From NCBI RefSeq assembly GCF_000143415.4, contig NW_003314331.1, positions 733,325 through 797,324 on the forward strand: 64,000 nt of DNA, written 5' to 3'. Positions within the stretch are counted from its first letter, which is position 1. Every line of letters starts with the position of its first letter. Below, piece by piece: positions 11,886 through 23,159 of the stretch. The position numbers and the translations under genes were made by a program. The notes beneath the pieces were generated by a model. That model was given only the letters and a program-made list of their open reading frames with translations, made no database searches and had not been told where the DNA came from. The DNA is from Selaginella moellendorffii. Taxonomy: Eukaryota; Streptophyta; Lycopodiopsida; Selaginellales; Selaginellaceae.

Positions 11886-13876
11886 TCACAGCTCATGATC
11901 GTCGTCTGGCGATGGCTTCCTCCGCAGTCCAAAGAGCCGAAGCAGGCTGGAAAACCAGGAGACTTTCTTTGGCTGGAAACACACCACCTCGAAGCTGTGT
12001 TTCAAGTGCGGGGAAACAATCTTGTCCTGCGTGCAGCCGGATTAGTTATAGCTCATGGATTTAAAGCTCCGCTCACCAGGAAAAGGTCCACGGGACAAAA
12101 ATGCGATCCATTACATGCCTGTCCAGTAAAGTGAGCGCGCACCATGAGAATGTGTATGAAAACAGCACGGGACTTAACTGGCATAATCATTGGATGCTCA
12201 TTGTGAAAGGCTTGCACCCGGAAGGCTGGACTTTGGTTGGAGCACTTGTAAAGTACCAGCATCGTGTTACCTCCAAAAGGTGCTACTAGACTTCCCCTCC
12301 AGAGTCGAGGGAGTGGAGGTTTGGGAGGAATCGCGACGGACTTCTCCTCCTGTACAACTTTCACATCTGTAAAGGAGTTCAGAGGTCAGCTTTTTAAATG
12401 GCCCACACAAACATACCAGCTCCGTCTAAAAAGAGGCCAAGGAGGCACGCGAACGGCAATACTGTTTCCGCGTGTGCAAATCGCAACTTGGCTTTCTCCA
12501 GAAACTTAGCGTCTGTAGAATCTGAAATGCGCACTAACACTCAGCGATCGACGATAAGCTTTAAATTAATACCTCTGGCGCTTTCCTCCATAGCCGAAAC
12601 AATAGCTTCTTTCACGTTGGAAAGTAGAGAGATGCCCATTTTGTAATTGATTGAATCGCCATAGCCTTTTAGATGATGTAGCTCAACGTCGTCCGCCCAT
12701 TCAAGTAGACGAACCTGGAATATCAAAATTACTTCGGTACTAGATAGCCTAGTCGTCAAGATACCTCTTCTGGAAGAAAGAGCTTGCAAGCTTGCGTAGT
12801 GATCTCTAACACAGATGCTTCCTGCAGTACACAACAACAACAAGACATAGCTCGTAAAAGTCCACGAAAACAAAAACAAAAACTTGCCTGCTTGCATAAA
12901 AACCATAAAGAAGAAATATCATCGTTTGTAAACGGTAATTTATACCTCTTCGTAGCGGCTGCGGAGACCTGTGCATATACTTTTTTTTGGAGTTTGGCCA
13001 CAGCCGGTCTTCGAACAGCTTTGGATTCCTATCATAAAAAACTTCACAAAAAACACAAACGCATGACACGTACATCAGACACGTACCTTGTAGTTTTGAC
13101 AACAGTCATGAAATCTTAAGTGTATGTCATTGGTTTTGTTGTCGCTGATCACCGAAAATGCGCGGTGCTTCCCATCGCCAAGCGATCCTTTGTTCGAGAA
13201 CAAACCCATGCCGAAGGCAACGGCACTCTGCGCAGACCTGTGAACCTGCGAAACAAGACAAGTTCATCGACGAACAAAAGCTTTCTCTCCAAAACAAACC
13301 TGAGTCGTGAGGATCGGGCTGATTTTCGGATGATAGTCACCACTAAAAATCTCCGGGAACCTCTCCCGGATCCTCTGCCCAAGCCGGAACATCTCCTCCT
13401 CACCGGGGATTGTCAGCTCGCCACCGACAAACTTTCCTCTCCATGCGGCCTCCCATCCGGAAGGCAGAAAAAACTCTCCAGACTTCATGCTCTTGGCAAG
13501 CTCACTGAGCCTGACTTCCAGCTCCTCAAGCTGTTTCAAGCGCTTCTTTGTAGGCGCTCGCGTCCCATGCCTTGCCTGAGAAGCAAAGCACCCAAAAAAG
13601 AACAAGAAAATCGAACCAAGAACGCTCGTATAATCCTCTCTTACCACAAGATTCAAGTGAATAGGAACACAGCCTTCCGGCGGCGATGGATCCTCCGTGA
13701 AGAGCTTGCTTCCAAGATCTCGCGAAACTTCATACCTGAAAAATCCATGGAGAGCTGCCTGGAATCCGCATGGATGGATGAAAATCTCACCTGGTGGAGC
13801 TGGAAAGGTGCTCGCGCACGTCGAAATCCGCAAATGCAGTGGACAGCAGCAGCACAATCGCCACGAGCACTCTCAT
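11886..13876 (-). CDS. MINPP1: Multiple inositol polyphosphate phosphatase (histidine acid phosphatase)
   Basis: A branch-2 histidine phosphatase expected to dephosphorylate inositol polyphosphates such as InsP6 in the secretory pathway. Eleven exons on the minus strand: 13876-13791, 13735-13645, 13575-13300, 13245-13087, 13028-12888, 12821-12765, 12714-12573, 12521-12417, 12366-12179, 12118-12077 and 12026-11886 (1428 nt, 475 aa). The N terminus MRVLVAIVLLLSTAFA is a signal peptide. The catalytic histidine is in LVARHGTRAP (start of exon 3). LWFLCKQEAS, LLEWADD, LKGYGDSINYKMG and LFLDG are in family order. The second motif is HAETVLPF, the HAE form used by MINPPs as proton donor. The protein ends DDDHEL, which resembles but is not identical to KDEL-type ER retrieval signals. 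The intron after exon 5 has a GC donor (GCAAGT). The gene diverges from GAT1 across 394 bp. Confidence 0.92.
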
Positions 13877-14270
13877 CTCCGCCTAAACCCTAAAAGAGGA
13901 TCAAACCTTTACCTTTGTCAAGAGAGTTAAACCCTAGCTTTTCTCATTTGAGAATTTTTTTCTCGCGCTCTCGTGTCACGTCGCCATCATTCCCATTTCA
14001 CACTTATTTGGAATCGTTGCATCATGAAAGAAGTACTATGCTACACTTTGAACACGCGATTCGTGTCCCTGCTATAAATTTCTATCTTGTCATTGTTTTG
14101 TCTAAGCGATCATCGATATTCCCAATCTTTCCTTCTTCTTTCTTTCACTCTCGACCCTCTCGAGAATTTCCAGTTGCTTGGTGTTGGTCTGCTTGCTCAC
14201 ATTTTTTCTAACGATGGCTTCCTCATACTACTTTGTCCTCTAATAAGTTTTCTTAGTAGCTTTGGAGAGA
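13877..14270. promoter_or_regulatory. Shared divergent promoter with telo-boxes and a TATA box
   Basis: This 394-bp gap separates the start codons of the minus-strand phosphatase and the plus-strand transporter. Two AAACCCTA telo-box motifs are at 13885-13893 and 13929-13937, close to the phosphatase start. Plant telo-boxes are known to occur near transcription start sites of growth-related genes. TATAAATT at 14073-14080 is well placed for the transporter. Co-regulation of the two genes is possible but not shown. Confidence 0.4.
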
Positions 14271-16026
14271 ATGGGGGAAGAGGCTGCGCTCGCCAAAGAG
14301 GAGCTCGACGCTGGAGCGGCATTCGTGCTAGTATCCAAAGGTTTGAATGCTCGCAAAACTCGTATAGGATTTGATCAAAGATCTTCCAGGAACAAGAGAG
14401 AGCTTTGACCGAGAGTTTTTCCTTGAATCTTGCTTGCAGGGACATGGCTACACGCAGCGTACCATCTCACCACAGCCATCGTCGGTCCAGCGATTCTAAG
14501 CCTTCCATACGCTTTCGCGTCACTCGGCTGGGAATTGGGAGTTTTGGCCCTGACAATGGGAGCTCTTGTCACCTTCTATGGCTACAATCTCGTCTCCACG
14601 CTGCTCGAGCAAGCGGATCAAAGAGGCCAGAGACACTTGCGCTTGGGAGATTTGGCGGTGGACATTCTTGGTGAGATTCTTTTTCTTTCTTTTCCGAAAA
14701 GCTGCGCTGTAGTTCTGACTTTCTTTATCCCGTTCTTGCAGGACCAAAGTGGAGTAAATACGTTGTTTTTCCGCAGATGGTCATCAGCTTTGGCATCGTT
14801 GTTGGCAGCAATCTCTTGTGCGGACAAGGAATGCTCGTAAGTTCTCCTCTCAATCGTTTCTTCCAGCTTTCCAAGTGAACCATCGGGTTTAAATGCAGAA
14901 AATCTACGAGAACTTGGTGAAAGATGGCGACCTCAAGCTTTACCACCTCGTGATGATCAGCGCGTCGATCATGATCATCCTGTCCCAGCTTCCATCTTTC
15001 CACTCGCTTCGCTACATCAGCCTCGCCTCGGCGCTCCTCTCCATGGGATACAGCCTTGGCGTGGTGGCGGCGTGCATCTACGCAGGTTGGGCTTCTCGAG
15101 CTCTGAAACTTTGCTCGTGATCACCTTCGAATTTACCAGCAGCTTCTCAGGTCACTCCAAGCGAGCGCCACCAAAGGATTACTCCATCGTTGGGAGCACC
15201 AGCGCTAGAGTTTTCCACGCTTTCAATGGCCTCTCGATCATGGCCTCGACGTATGGAGTGAGCATTATACCCGAGATCCAGGTTCGTGTTCTCGTTGTCT
15301 AAGTTTCATCTTTAGAAAGGAAAACGATGTTTTGCTATTGTTTCCAGGCGACTATAGCTTCTCCAGTGTCCGGGAAGATGTTTAAAGGATTGCTGCTTTG
15401 CTACGCGGTCGTGGTGACGACGTTCTTCTCGGTTTCCATCTCGGGCTACTGGGCTTTTGGCAACAAAGCCACTGGAAATCTCTTCGACAACTTCATTCCA
15501 GACGACAACACAACGCTAGCTCCCGACTGGCTCTTGTTCCTGATCATTCTCTTCATCGTCATCCAGCTCCTCGCAATCGCAGTGGTGAGTTCTTCCATAT
15601 ATTTTCTCTGGAGTTTTAGAACTTCTTCTTTCATCACAGGTTTACTCGCAGCCTCTCTTTGATGTCTTCGAGACTGCTCTTTCCGACGTCAAAAGGCCAA
15701 TCTTCTCGTTTAGAAACTTGCTCCCCCGGCTCGCAGTGAGATCACTCTACATAGTTTTGGCAGCGTTTCTAGCGGCAATGCTCCCGTTCTTCGGAGATCT
15801 CAATGCGTTCATAGGCGCCGTGGGGTTCTTGCCTCTAGCTTTCATTCTCCCCCCGGTTCTCTACAACATCAAGTGTAAGCCATCGCCAGGGACGGTGGTC
15901 TTCTGGGTAAACACAGCCATTATCGTGGTGTACGGTGCCATGGCGGTCATGGGAAGCGTTTCTTCCGTACGCCAGATCGTCCTGGACGCTCACAAGTTCA
16001 AGGTCTTCTCCAATAACACAAGCTAA
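14271..16026 (+). CDS. GAT1: GABA/amino-acid transporter of the AAAP family (GAT1-like)
   Basis: A proton-coupled plasma-membrane importer, by homology for GABA and related compounds. Seven exons: 14271-14340, 14440-14670, 14742-14836, 14899-15085, 15151-15281, 15348-15584 and 15640-16026 (1338 nt, 445 aa; Arabidopsis GAT1 is about 451). The N terminus is short and acidic. TM1 starts WLHAAYHLTTAIVGPAILSL, the AAAP substrate-site signature, followed by GWELGVLAL and FYGYNLVSTLLE. Further hydrophobic segments give about 10-11 membrane passes, including LCYAVVVTTFFSVSISGYWA and LLPRLAVRSLYIVLAAFLAA. The C-terminal third is one exon. ATG choice: it is the first in-frame ATG, and the donor at 14341 keeps phase. 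Nothing is truncated. Substrate assignment within GAT/ProT/AAP relatives is inference. Confidence 0.9.
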
Positions 16027-19000
16027 CTGAGAATGTATGAATCTTTGGCAACCACTTAACCAAGCCACTTGATCAGTCCAAAGAGTTTACAAGCGAGAAG
16101 GCCCATGGGGAATGTCCCAGAGGTTGCATAAGCAACTGTGTTAAGGCGGCATGAAAAAGATAACTTTCCAACGGTAACAAAACAATTTCAAAAAATAAAT
16201 AGGAAGTTTATGCTAGGGTTAGAGTGATCCTTAACGGGCAGGAATGCGCTAGTTGCACAATTTTACTGCAACATCTGATGTGGCCTGTACAATTCAGGAG
16301 AATATGTGGTAGAAACAAGTTCTCCAAAATCATACTAATCCAATAAAAATGTGCCATGTGTTACTCAACCAACTTGTGCCTGCCCCGTTAATGACTGTCA
16401 AAGGGCATGTATGTGCCCGTTGACCACAGAAAGATGCTCGCCACACCTGGCTTAACATATTCCTCCTACACAGCCTTGTTCTTGGGTGGTTAGACAACTC
16501 AATTCTTTATCATTGAAGACAACTCAATTCTTTTTTATTGAAATTTTCTTCCTTCACCTTTCTTTTCTTGATTTTTCTCTTTCTTGTGCTTGTTTGTGCA
16601 CATGTGTATGCTTCTTGGGTTGTTGTGAGCTCCAACAGTTCCAATAAATTAGCCTAGCTTCACTACTTTCAAGTATTTGTAGAAGGTTTAGTTCCACCAT
16701 AGTAATTTAAAACATGTTACACATGCGCACAATCCATGATCTTAGTCTTCTTGTAAATGTCAAGTAGGCAAGTCATTCTCCAACCCCAAATGACAGATTT
16801 TGTCATGAATCCTTATTGCAACTTGAATCACAGCATCCATGGTTTTTCTTTAGTATTTTATGTTTACTTAAGGAGCATTAAGAAACAAGTTTGATGAGAT
16901 TAGGCTCTTAGTCTTGTTTTTCCCACAAGTCTTACAAATATGACCATCAAATGCCTGCCCCAATTTTGTTACAAATTACAATACTGCTAAATACCTCCTA
17001 GAGTATTAACAGTGTTACCTCCATGAGTATACTCTTTGAGAAAACATCCCACCCAGACATCTGGTGCATGTCCCTCCATAAGTTTAAAATCCGAGAGTGT
17101 TAACAAGGATTCTTGTGGTGTCTTTGTAGAAAGCAATAACGCCATGCATTGCTTAGAAGCATTAAGTGATAACCAAGATCTTAGTAGAAGGACTAACTTC
17201 TTAAAACTCAAGGTGAAAGAGTGATAGACCTTGCAATCCTCTTGCTGGATGTTGTGGAGGCAGAGCAAGAGGTCAAGTCATACCTTGCTTATCTTGCATA
17301 GATGTCCAAGCCTCCTATTTGAGAAGTGTTGGGTTATGCTATTTCATTTTTTAGTATATGTTATCGATTTTTTAATTCATGTTAACCATCCCAGGGAATC
17401 TCTCATAGTATCAAAGCTAATCACTTGTATTAGAAACACCATTAATCCTTTCTAGTGCTCACCTGTCACTCCAAGTGAATATAAAAGAAAAGGGGAAGTG
17501 GTTTGAGTGAATTTCATTCCATTGTTTTCTCCTTCCATATTTTTTCTTTGATCTCTATAGGGAAGGCACTATTCTCACTTGGTTTGGTGAAACTGAACAC
17601 AAGCTCAAGACAAAATAGCTATTGGGCTTTTGCCTCAGGTAGCACAACCTACCTTCTTGAGCTCACTCTTACATTAGAGAGAACACTATCCCTAGAAGCT
17701 ATGAAGGAATACAAAGTTGAGATTGACAATGACTAAAACCTTGATGGCAGATGCTGGGTGAGACAAAAATAGAATCTTTGATCAATCCACTGCTGCCAGT
17801 GCATGGCAATCACTGAAGAGGATATATGTTCATGATACTCAGGCAACTGAGTATACCCTGGTGGCACTAAAGTTGGTGAATCCTTAATAAAATTTACCAT
17901 GATCATGAGTGGAAGGAGAGTACAAGCAAGTGAAGCATCGCATCACTCTGCTCCAACCCAAAACGATGTCATCAAGCAGATAATCATACTAGATGTCACT
18001 AGTCCCTCATAATGAGAAAGTTGAAGTTAATGGTACAGCTCTAACAACAATAAGAAGCATATTATGTTTGATTCCTTAGATTCTAATTAGCCTAAAAGCA
18101 CCTCTCAATGAATGAGTCAAGCTGGGTGTGATTATGTTCATCCTCAGGGCCATGACTTGGGGCAATCTATCTCCAGTAGAGGAGAAGCAAAGTATTGTCC
18201 TTGCATGTGAAGAATGCAAGGAATGCATCTAATCCTTACATGCAAGAGTCATTATTCAATGATCATGTTAGAGTGTGATCAATGAAATGTGAATGTACAC
18301 TCCTTAATGTCCCATAGGGACTAATACAATAACTTGGGCATGTCGCCTTCTCTCAAAGCTACCTAGTATCGCTCAAGTGAGTGTCTCTAGTGGGACTAGC
18401 TTTGCAGTAGTCTTAGCGAGACCCTTCTCCTGCATGCCATGTCCAGATTGATATCTCCCACCATGTTGAGTGTAGGATCAAGCCTAGGGGGCACCACTAC
18501 CAGCAGACCTTGCTGTTGACCACCCTTCTAAAGCATGGGAGCCATCTCCTCTACCAGCTCTCCATCTGTTCAGGTTTATCCTTTAGGATATTGTAGTGGA
18601 GTCACACTACAGCCAGCATAAGTCTCCACAATATGCCTACTATCACCACCATCTATGTTGCCCTTTGCACCTGATTTGTCACCATGCCAGACCACAAGCT
18701 GGTTCTCTTGCTTCCTCAAACTAGTGGAAGATATCGCCACAGTGAACCTCGAACTCTGAAGAGACTCCCATCTTTCTAGTCGTCTTTAGAATTTGTCACC
18801 ATACCTCTTTTGCCACTTTGCACTTTCATACCACATGCTCAAATTGTCTCTGTTTCCCTGCACTCCAGCTAGGTTTGTCCTGGAACCTTTGCCCCACTAG
18901 GAGACCAGGTCCAAGCACCAACCGAGTCTAACCAGAACTCCATCTTGCTCCGTTTAATGCTATATTGCCACAAAGTCCCTAACTTGAGACAGTGTTGAGG

Positions 19001-20400
19001 CCATTTCTTCCCCATCTTTGCTGCGTTTACCACTCTAAGCAGCCAAAAAATTTCATAATGGACATTCTACCTTTTCCCTTGTCAAAAGACTTGTAATCTC
19101 CTTATTGATTTTTACATGTTCCTGTCCAGAATACCTATCAGGTGCTTGGTCCTAAAAAATGCAAAATGAATATCCAAGATTAGATTATAAAGATTATATT
19201 TATAGATATTTATATTGCACTAACATTTTTCTTCAATCACTTTCAAGATCAAATATGAAGCCAAAACACTAATAAAAAAAGTGACATGAAAATTAAACTT
19301 CAAAGACAACTCTTCACCATTCGACACAACAATGCCACTTTCGCAATGTCTCAACTATACACTTATCCAATAATTTACTCTAAGTGCTAACAAATTAATT
19401 GACAAACTATAGCAAATGAATGTTAGAACCTTTTTTTAAAACATTAAGGAATCAACTTAGCATAATATAGATCACCATTAAGAACTTAATTAAAGTTACT
19501 TCAATGCTATTATGTATAAAGGGGCTGGGTAGTTTTTGAGTTGAGCTCAAGTCAATAAAAGTTAACAAAAGTCAAAGGAAGTTAATATAATCCCCTAACT
19601 AGCAAAAGTTTAATGGCACTACCTTAGTTTGTCCCAAACCAATAATTTTTAATATAAAATCTAGATGTTTAAAGTATTCCATAAGCTTTTGTAGATTATT
19701 GGTTTGACACTAACTAATCTTTTAGTCTACAAAGAAAGAAAGTAGTATATTAAACAACATAATTAATATTAGAATATATTCAATCTTATTTTGCTTCCAT
19801 ATCCAAAAGCAAAAATGGGTATAGTGGAATGCTCCTTCACTATATGCTTGTGTTGTATGTAATGTTGTGCCATGTGTTCAGCATAAATAGGTAAATGGAA
19901 TTGACTTCTGTCCATATGATCATCCATATCATCAGGATCAAGCGTGTGGATTGAAACACTGTGTGTGATAAGTATGGACCTAATGATATACAAACATTTA
20001 AAAATAAATATTATAGATTACTTCAAAACTAATATCACTTGTCGCAAAAGCTCCCAAGAATATCTTCAAAGGCACCCTCTTTCTCAAGTGTAAAAACAGC
20101 TCGGCTTATCTTTTTCACTACTTGCACCATTGACCCAAATCTTGCTGTAACATCAAGCACAATCCCGTTTGGCAGATAGAATAACTCTAACAAGATTTAT
20201 ATGGCCATGACCAAACGATGTCAATAAATAAGGAACGCTGGGTGAAGAACGTTAGAGTCAATCACATTTGGGATGATGTCTATAAATTTGTTATATCCTG
20301 GTAAAGCAAGAGTAGCACACTCGTTAGCTCATGTGGCATTACGTTAGTTCCCAATGTGGTATAGAGCATAGTAGTTCCAGGAATAAACCTGGAAAAAAAA
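16027..20400. other. AT-rich intergenic DNA with a possible copia-type gag scrap
   Basis: No intact gene. At about 17,745-18,290 (+) a stop-broken frame reads pieces such as AWQSLKRIYVHDTQATEYTL and VKHRITLLQ, with spacing like the gag of copia elements, but this is weak. The segment at 18,300-19,130 is less AT-rich and also unassigned. I saw no LTRs, terminal inverted repeats or RNA genes. Confidence 0.35.
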
Positions 20401-20559
20401 ATAGAATAGAGTTAATTTGTAAATAAAGAAGTCACATACTTTTCGCTTCTACCCACTAATGCCTTTTGTGTCCACTGCCATACTTGAAAGAAGGCAGCCA
20501 AATGAAAACTCAACAAATCCATCATTGTTATTGGTGGATCCATGGTCTGGGTCAACTCA

Positions 20560-21579
20560 CACCTTATGGGAAGATCGATTTCATCTTTTTGGATCTTCCC
20601 AATGGGATGCCACCACCACAAGGGGAATCAAGCATGTAGAGCTCCTGACTAATAGCATCTAAAAGTTGCATGTAATCCCCAGTGAGAACAGCAACTTCCC
20701 CAACACTGGCCATTGAGGATAGAGGGCGAACTTGAAAAACAATTATTAGAACTAGAAGTTGGAGATAAAATTCATGCTTACTAACCTATTTGTGCATAGT
20801 TGTAGATGAGATCTCTTCCAGGTTGTCGTCTGTAGCCGTAGGGAGGGATGGGAAGAATGCCTTAGTCTGCCGAGAAGACTGGTGGCTACTCTCTATAACA
20901 ATCTAAAAAAAAAAAGTGAAGTCAAGAATAATTAAAAGAATATTCGAAATCAAAGTCCTTTCATGAAAGGCTTCACAATGGCCCCTTTGGGGGTTGCGAG
21001 AAGTAGGTACTAAAATCTCTTGTGTTGGAATCTTTTATACAATTTCCTCTAGTTCAACGGTATTTGGATTTAGCATCTCTTGAATGGTTTCTTGAGTGTG
21101 GGCTCCTGGGTTTATTTGTTGAACTTCAACAATGTCATTGTCACAATCAGAAAGAGCCTCTAGAAAATAAGAATATAACTCAAGGTTAATATTTTCTAGC
21201 TAAGTGCTGAGTTTCAAGTGAACTTGGATGACATTCAAGGTAGAGATTCAACTCGAAGTCCAATGTTGGCATCTACTCCACGAGTTCAAGGTACCATAGG
21301 CATAGCTCCCTCTCATGTATACAAGGACAATAGAACTCTAGCTCATACATCCCAAGCTTCTTGCCTCGAGTCAGGAGCTTCTGCAAAACACCGGCTGTGT
21401 ATACTGGTTCGTCGGGGAAATATTTTAAATATCTACAAAGTAAAACAAAAATATAAATACCAATATATAAATGAGAATTGAGAAAATACCTGTAAACCAT
21501 GCGCCTCACAAGAAATGGTTGTCCTGGTTGGTTCTTGAACTCAGCCGAGCTCATCCCACCATGTGGAAGCCAACCATTC
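20560..21579 (-). pseudogene. Downstream half of a decayed multi-exon gene split by element A
   Basis: On the minus strand, below the element A insertion, the frame resumes with GNGWLPHGGMSSAEFKNQPG (21579-21480). It continues across an intron into YLKYFPDEPVYTAGVLQKLL (about 21430-21290), then a segment with IVEVQQINPGAHTQETIQE (about 21155-21050), and further pieces such as GEVAVLTGDYMQLLDAISQE (about 20700). Stops interrupt several exons. The family is not recognised. The upstream half lies at 53965-55730. Before the insertion, the two halves met in one open frame. Confidence 0.5.
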
Positions 21580-21584
21580 CCTAG
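21580..21584. repeat. Left target-site duplication of element A (CCTAG)
   Basis: CCTAG here and at 53960-53964 flank the outermost element directly next to its TGT...ACA ends. This shows that everything between arrived through, or nested inside, one integration. Confidence 0.85.
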
Positions 21585-23145
21585 TGTCGCGAACGTGACT
21601 TCAGGTATCGAAAGTTACCTGTCGGCTAGTCCTTTCGGATATTCTTTCCTTACTGCCACAATGGCAGGAGGTCAGTATTGCTAGACCCGTTATCAGTTTC
21701 CCACTTGAGATAGTTGAGAAACTAGTTAACAACCGTGTACTTAGATCGGATAAACATAAAGTAGGAACCCTATGTGTTTCTTGCTGAGCATACTCGGCTT
21801 GGTTTGAGAAACTCCTGTCATTGGCTTGCACTTACTAGTATCAAGAACCCCCGCAATATTGAAATTGGTTCCTCAATATCGCTAGATGATAGCTTACTGT
21901 GTTTGCCAAACACCTTCGCTATCATGCCTTTTGTGTTGGTCTCATTTCGGTCCCAAATGCTATTTATGGAAAGTGTCTAGATTTGCTCATTTGGCATATC
22001 TACGGAATGTAGAGATTGTCTTGAACACAATTGTGTTTGTCCCATGTCCAAATTTGTAATCTAGAGACATTCCATATTTAGTAAGTTTCGAGCTTGTCCC
22101 AGAGACTAACTCCTGATACTAAGGGAGGCTTAGGGTGAAACCCCAAAGTGTGTGTTCCTTAAGGGGGGGGGGGGGTTCCAAATGTATAGTAGGGATAGTG
22201 GGTAGGTCAGGCATGGCTGACCAACCTGAGGCATAGTCTAGCTCCCGCTTGCGTGCCTGTCCTTGTTCTGCGTCCGGCTTGGGTCTAAGCCTAAGTTCCA
22301 TTCCATGCTAGCTAGTGGAGTACCCATGTCCTCGCGTTAAGCCATTGGTATGCCGAAATAGCGCCAGACTCCATTTGGCTCTGTTTTGCGTGCTGGTCCT
22401 GGCATTGGGATGCTGGTTGCTCCAGAATTGCTCCAACTCGCTCCGAGCTCCTGTCCCTTTGCTCCTTGGGCTGTTTGCTCGGGAGTTGCTCCATGGCTCG
22501 GTTCCATCACTCCTTGGGTCCTATGGACACGTGGCATGTAACATGTGGCACAAAGAGGGTTTAGGTTCCACTTCGTGGTGTTATCCTATAGTAAATCACC
22601 ATAGGATAAAGGGTCAAAACCAAGTGTGCTACAGTTGGTATCAAAGCAAATGGCACGGGTTCGATTCCCATTGATTAGTGGCTACTTAAAAATATAATAT
22701 ACCCTTGAGTAAGGTATATTCCTACCCCTAAATTTGAAATTGTATGTATTGGACATCTATGCATATGTCCTTTCTCTTGTGTGGAGTATCCACGGATGAA
22801 GATATCCACCGTAGGACTGCGGTACGGGTGGATGACCAGTTGCCTCATATGGAATAGCTGGTCTACACAATGGAAGGATTGGTGGATTCAGTGCGGAAAT
22901 GGAGGTGTTGGTTCCCCTTGGCTCAGTAAGAGTTAATAGTCAATAGTCAATGAGGACATTGATATCTCTGAAAGGGGGGTGAGTGTAATGCATGTGATAA
23001 TGGGATGAGATTTAGATATACTGTCACCGTGGATCCTGAGAACCTTGGGGGATAAATGGGGATAAAATAGCCACTAAGGGCTCTCTCATCAAGCAATTGC
23101 CTCTTTTCCAGTTGGCTTAAGGGGAGAGAGATAAGGTGCGCTACA
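21585..23145 (+). repeat. 5' LTR of element A
   Basis: Starts TGTCGCGAAC and ends GCGCTACA (1561 bp). Matching sequence makes up the split 3' LTR. A core-promoter-like module (GGGTGAAA, a G-run, then TTCCAAATGTATAGTAGGG) lies at about 22,130-22,200. An inner LTR-like end (GTGCTACA, about 22,631) is followed by TGGTATCAAAGC, which looks like an older primer-binding site now trapped inside the LTR. Confidence 0.85.
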
Positions 23146-23147
23146 TT

Positions 23148-23159
23148 TGGTATCAAAGA
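23148..23159 (+). other. Primer-binding site of element A
   Basis: TGGTATCAAAGA, two bases after the 5' LTR, is close to the complement of the 3' end of plant initiator tRNA-Met (TGGTATCAGAGC). It sets the plus-strand orientation of element A. Confidence 0.75.

Noticed and set aside
13120-13893. 257-codon plus-strand frame opposite the inositol phosphatase
   Set aside because: Antisense shadow of exons 1-4. It ignores splice sites and matches no family.
22620-22680. A tRNA gene at TGGTATCAAAGC...GGGTTCGATTCCC
   Set aside because: No acceptor stem partner, D-arm or anticodon arm. Best read as a trapped primer-binding site with a T-arm-like motif.
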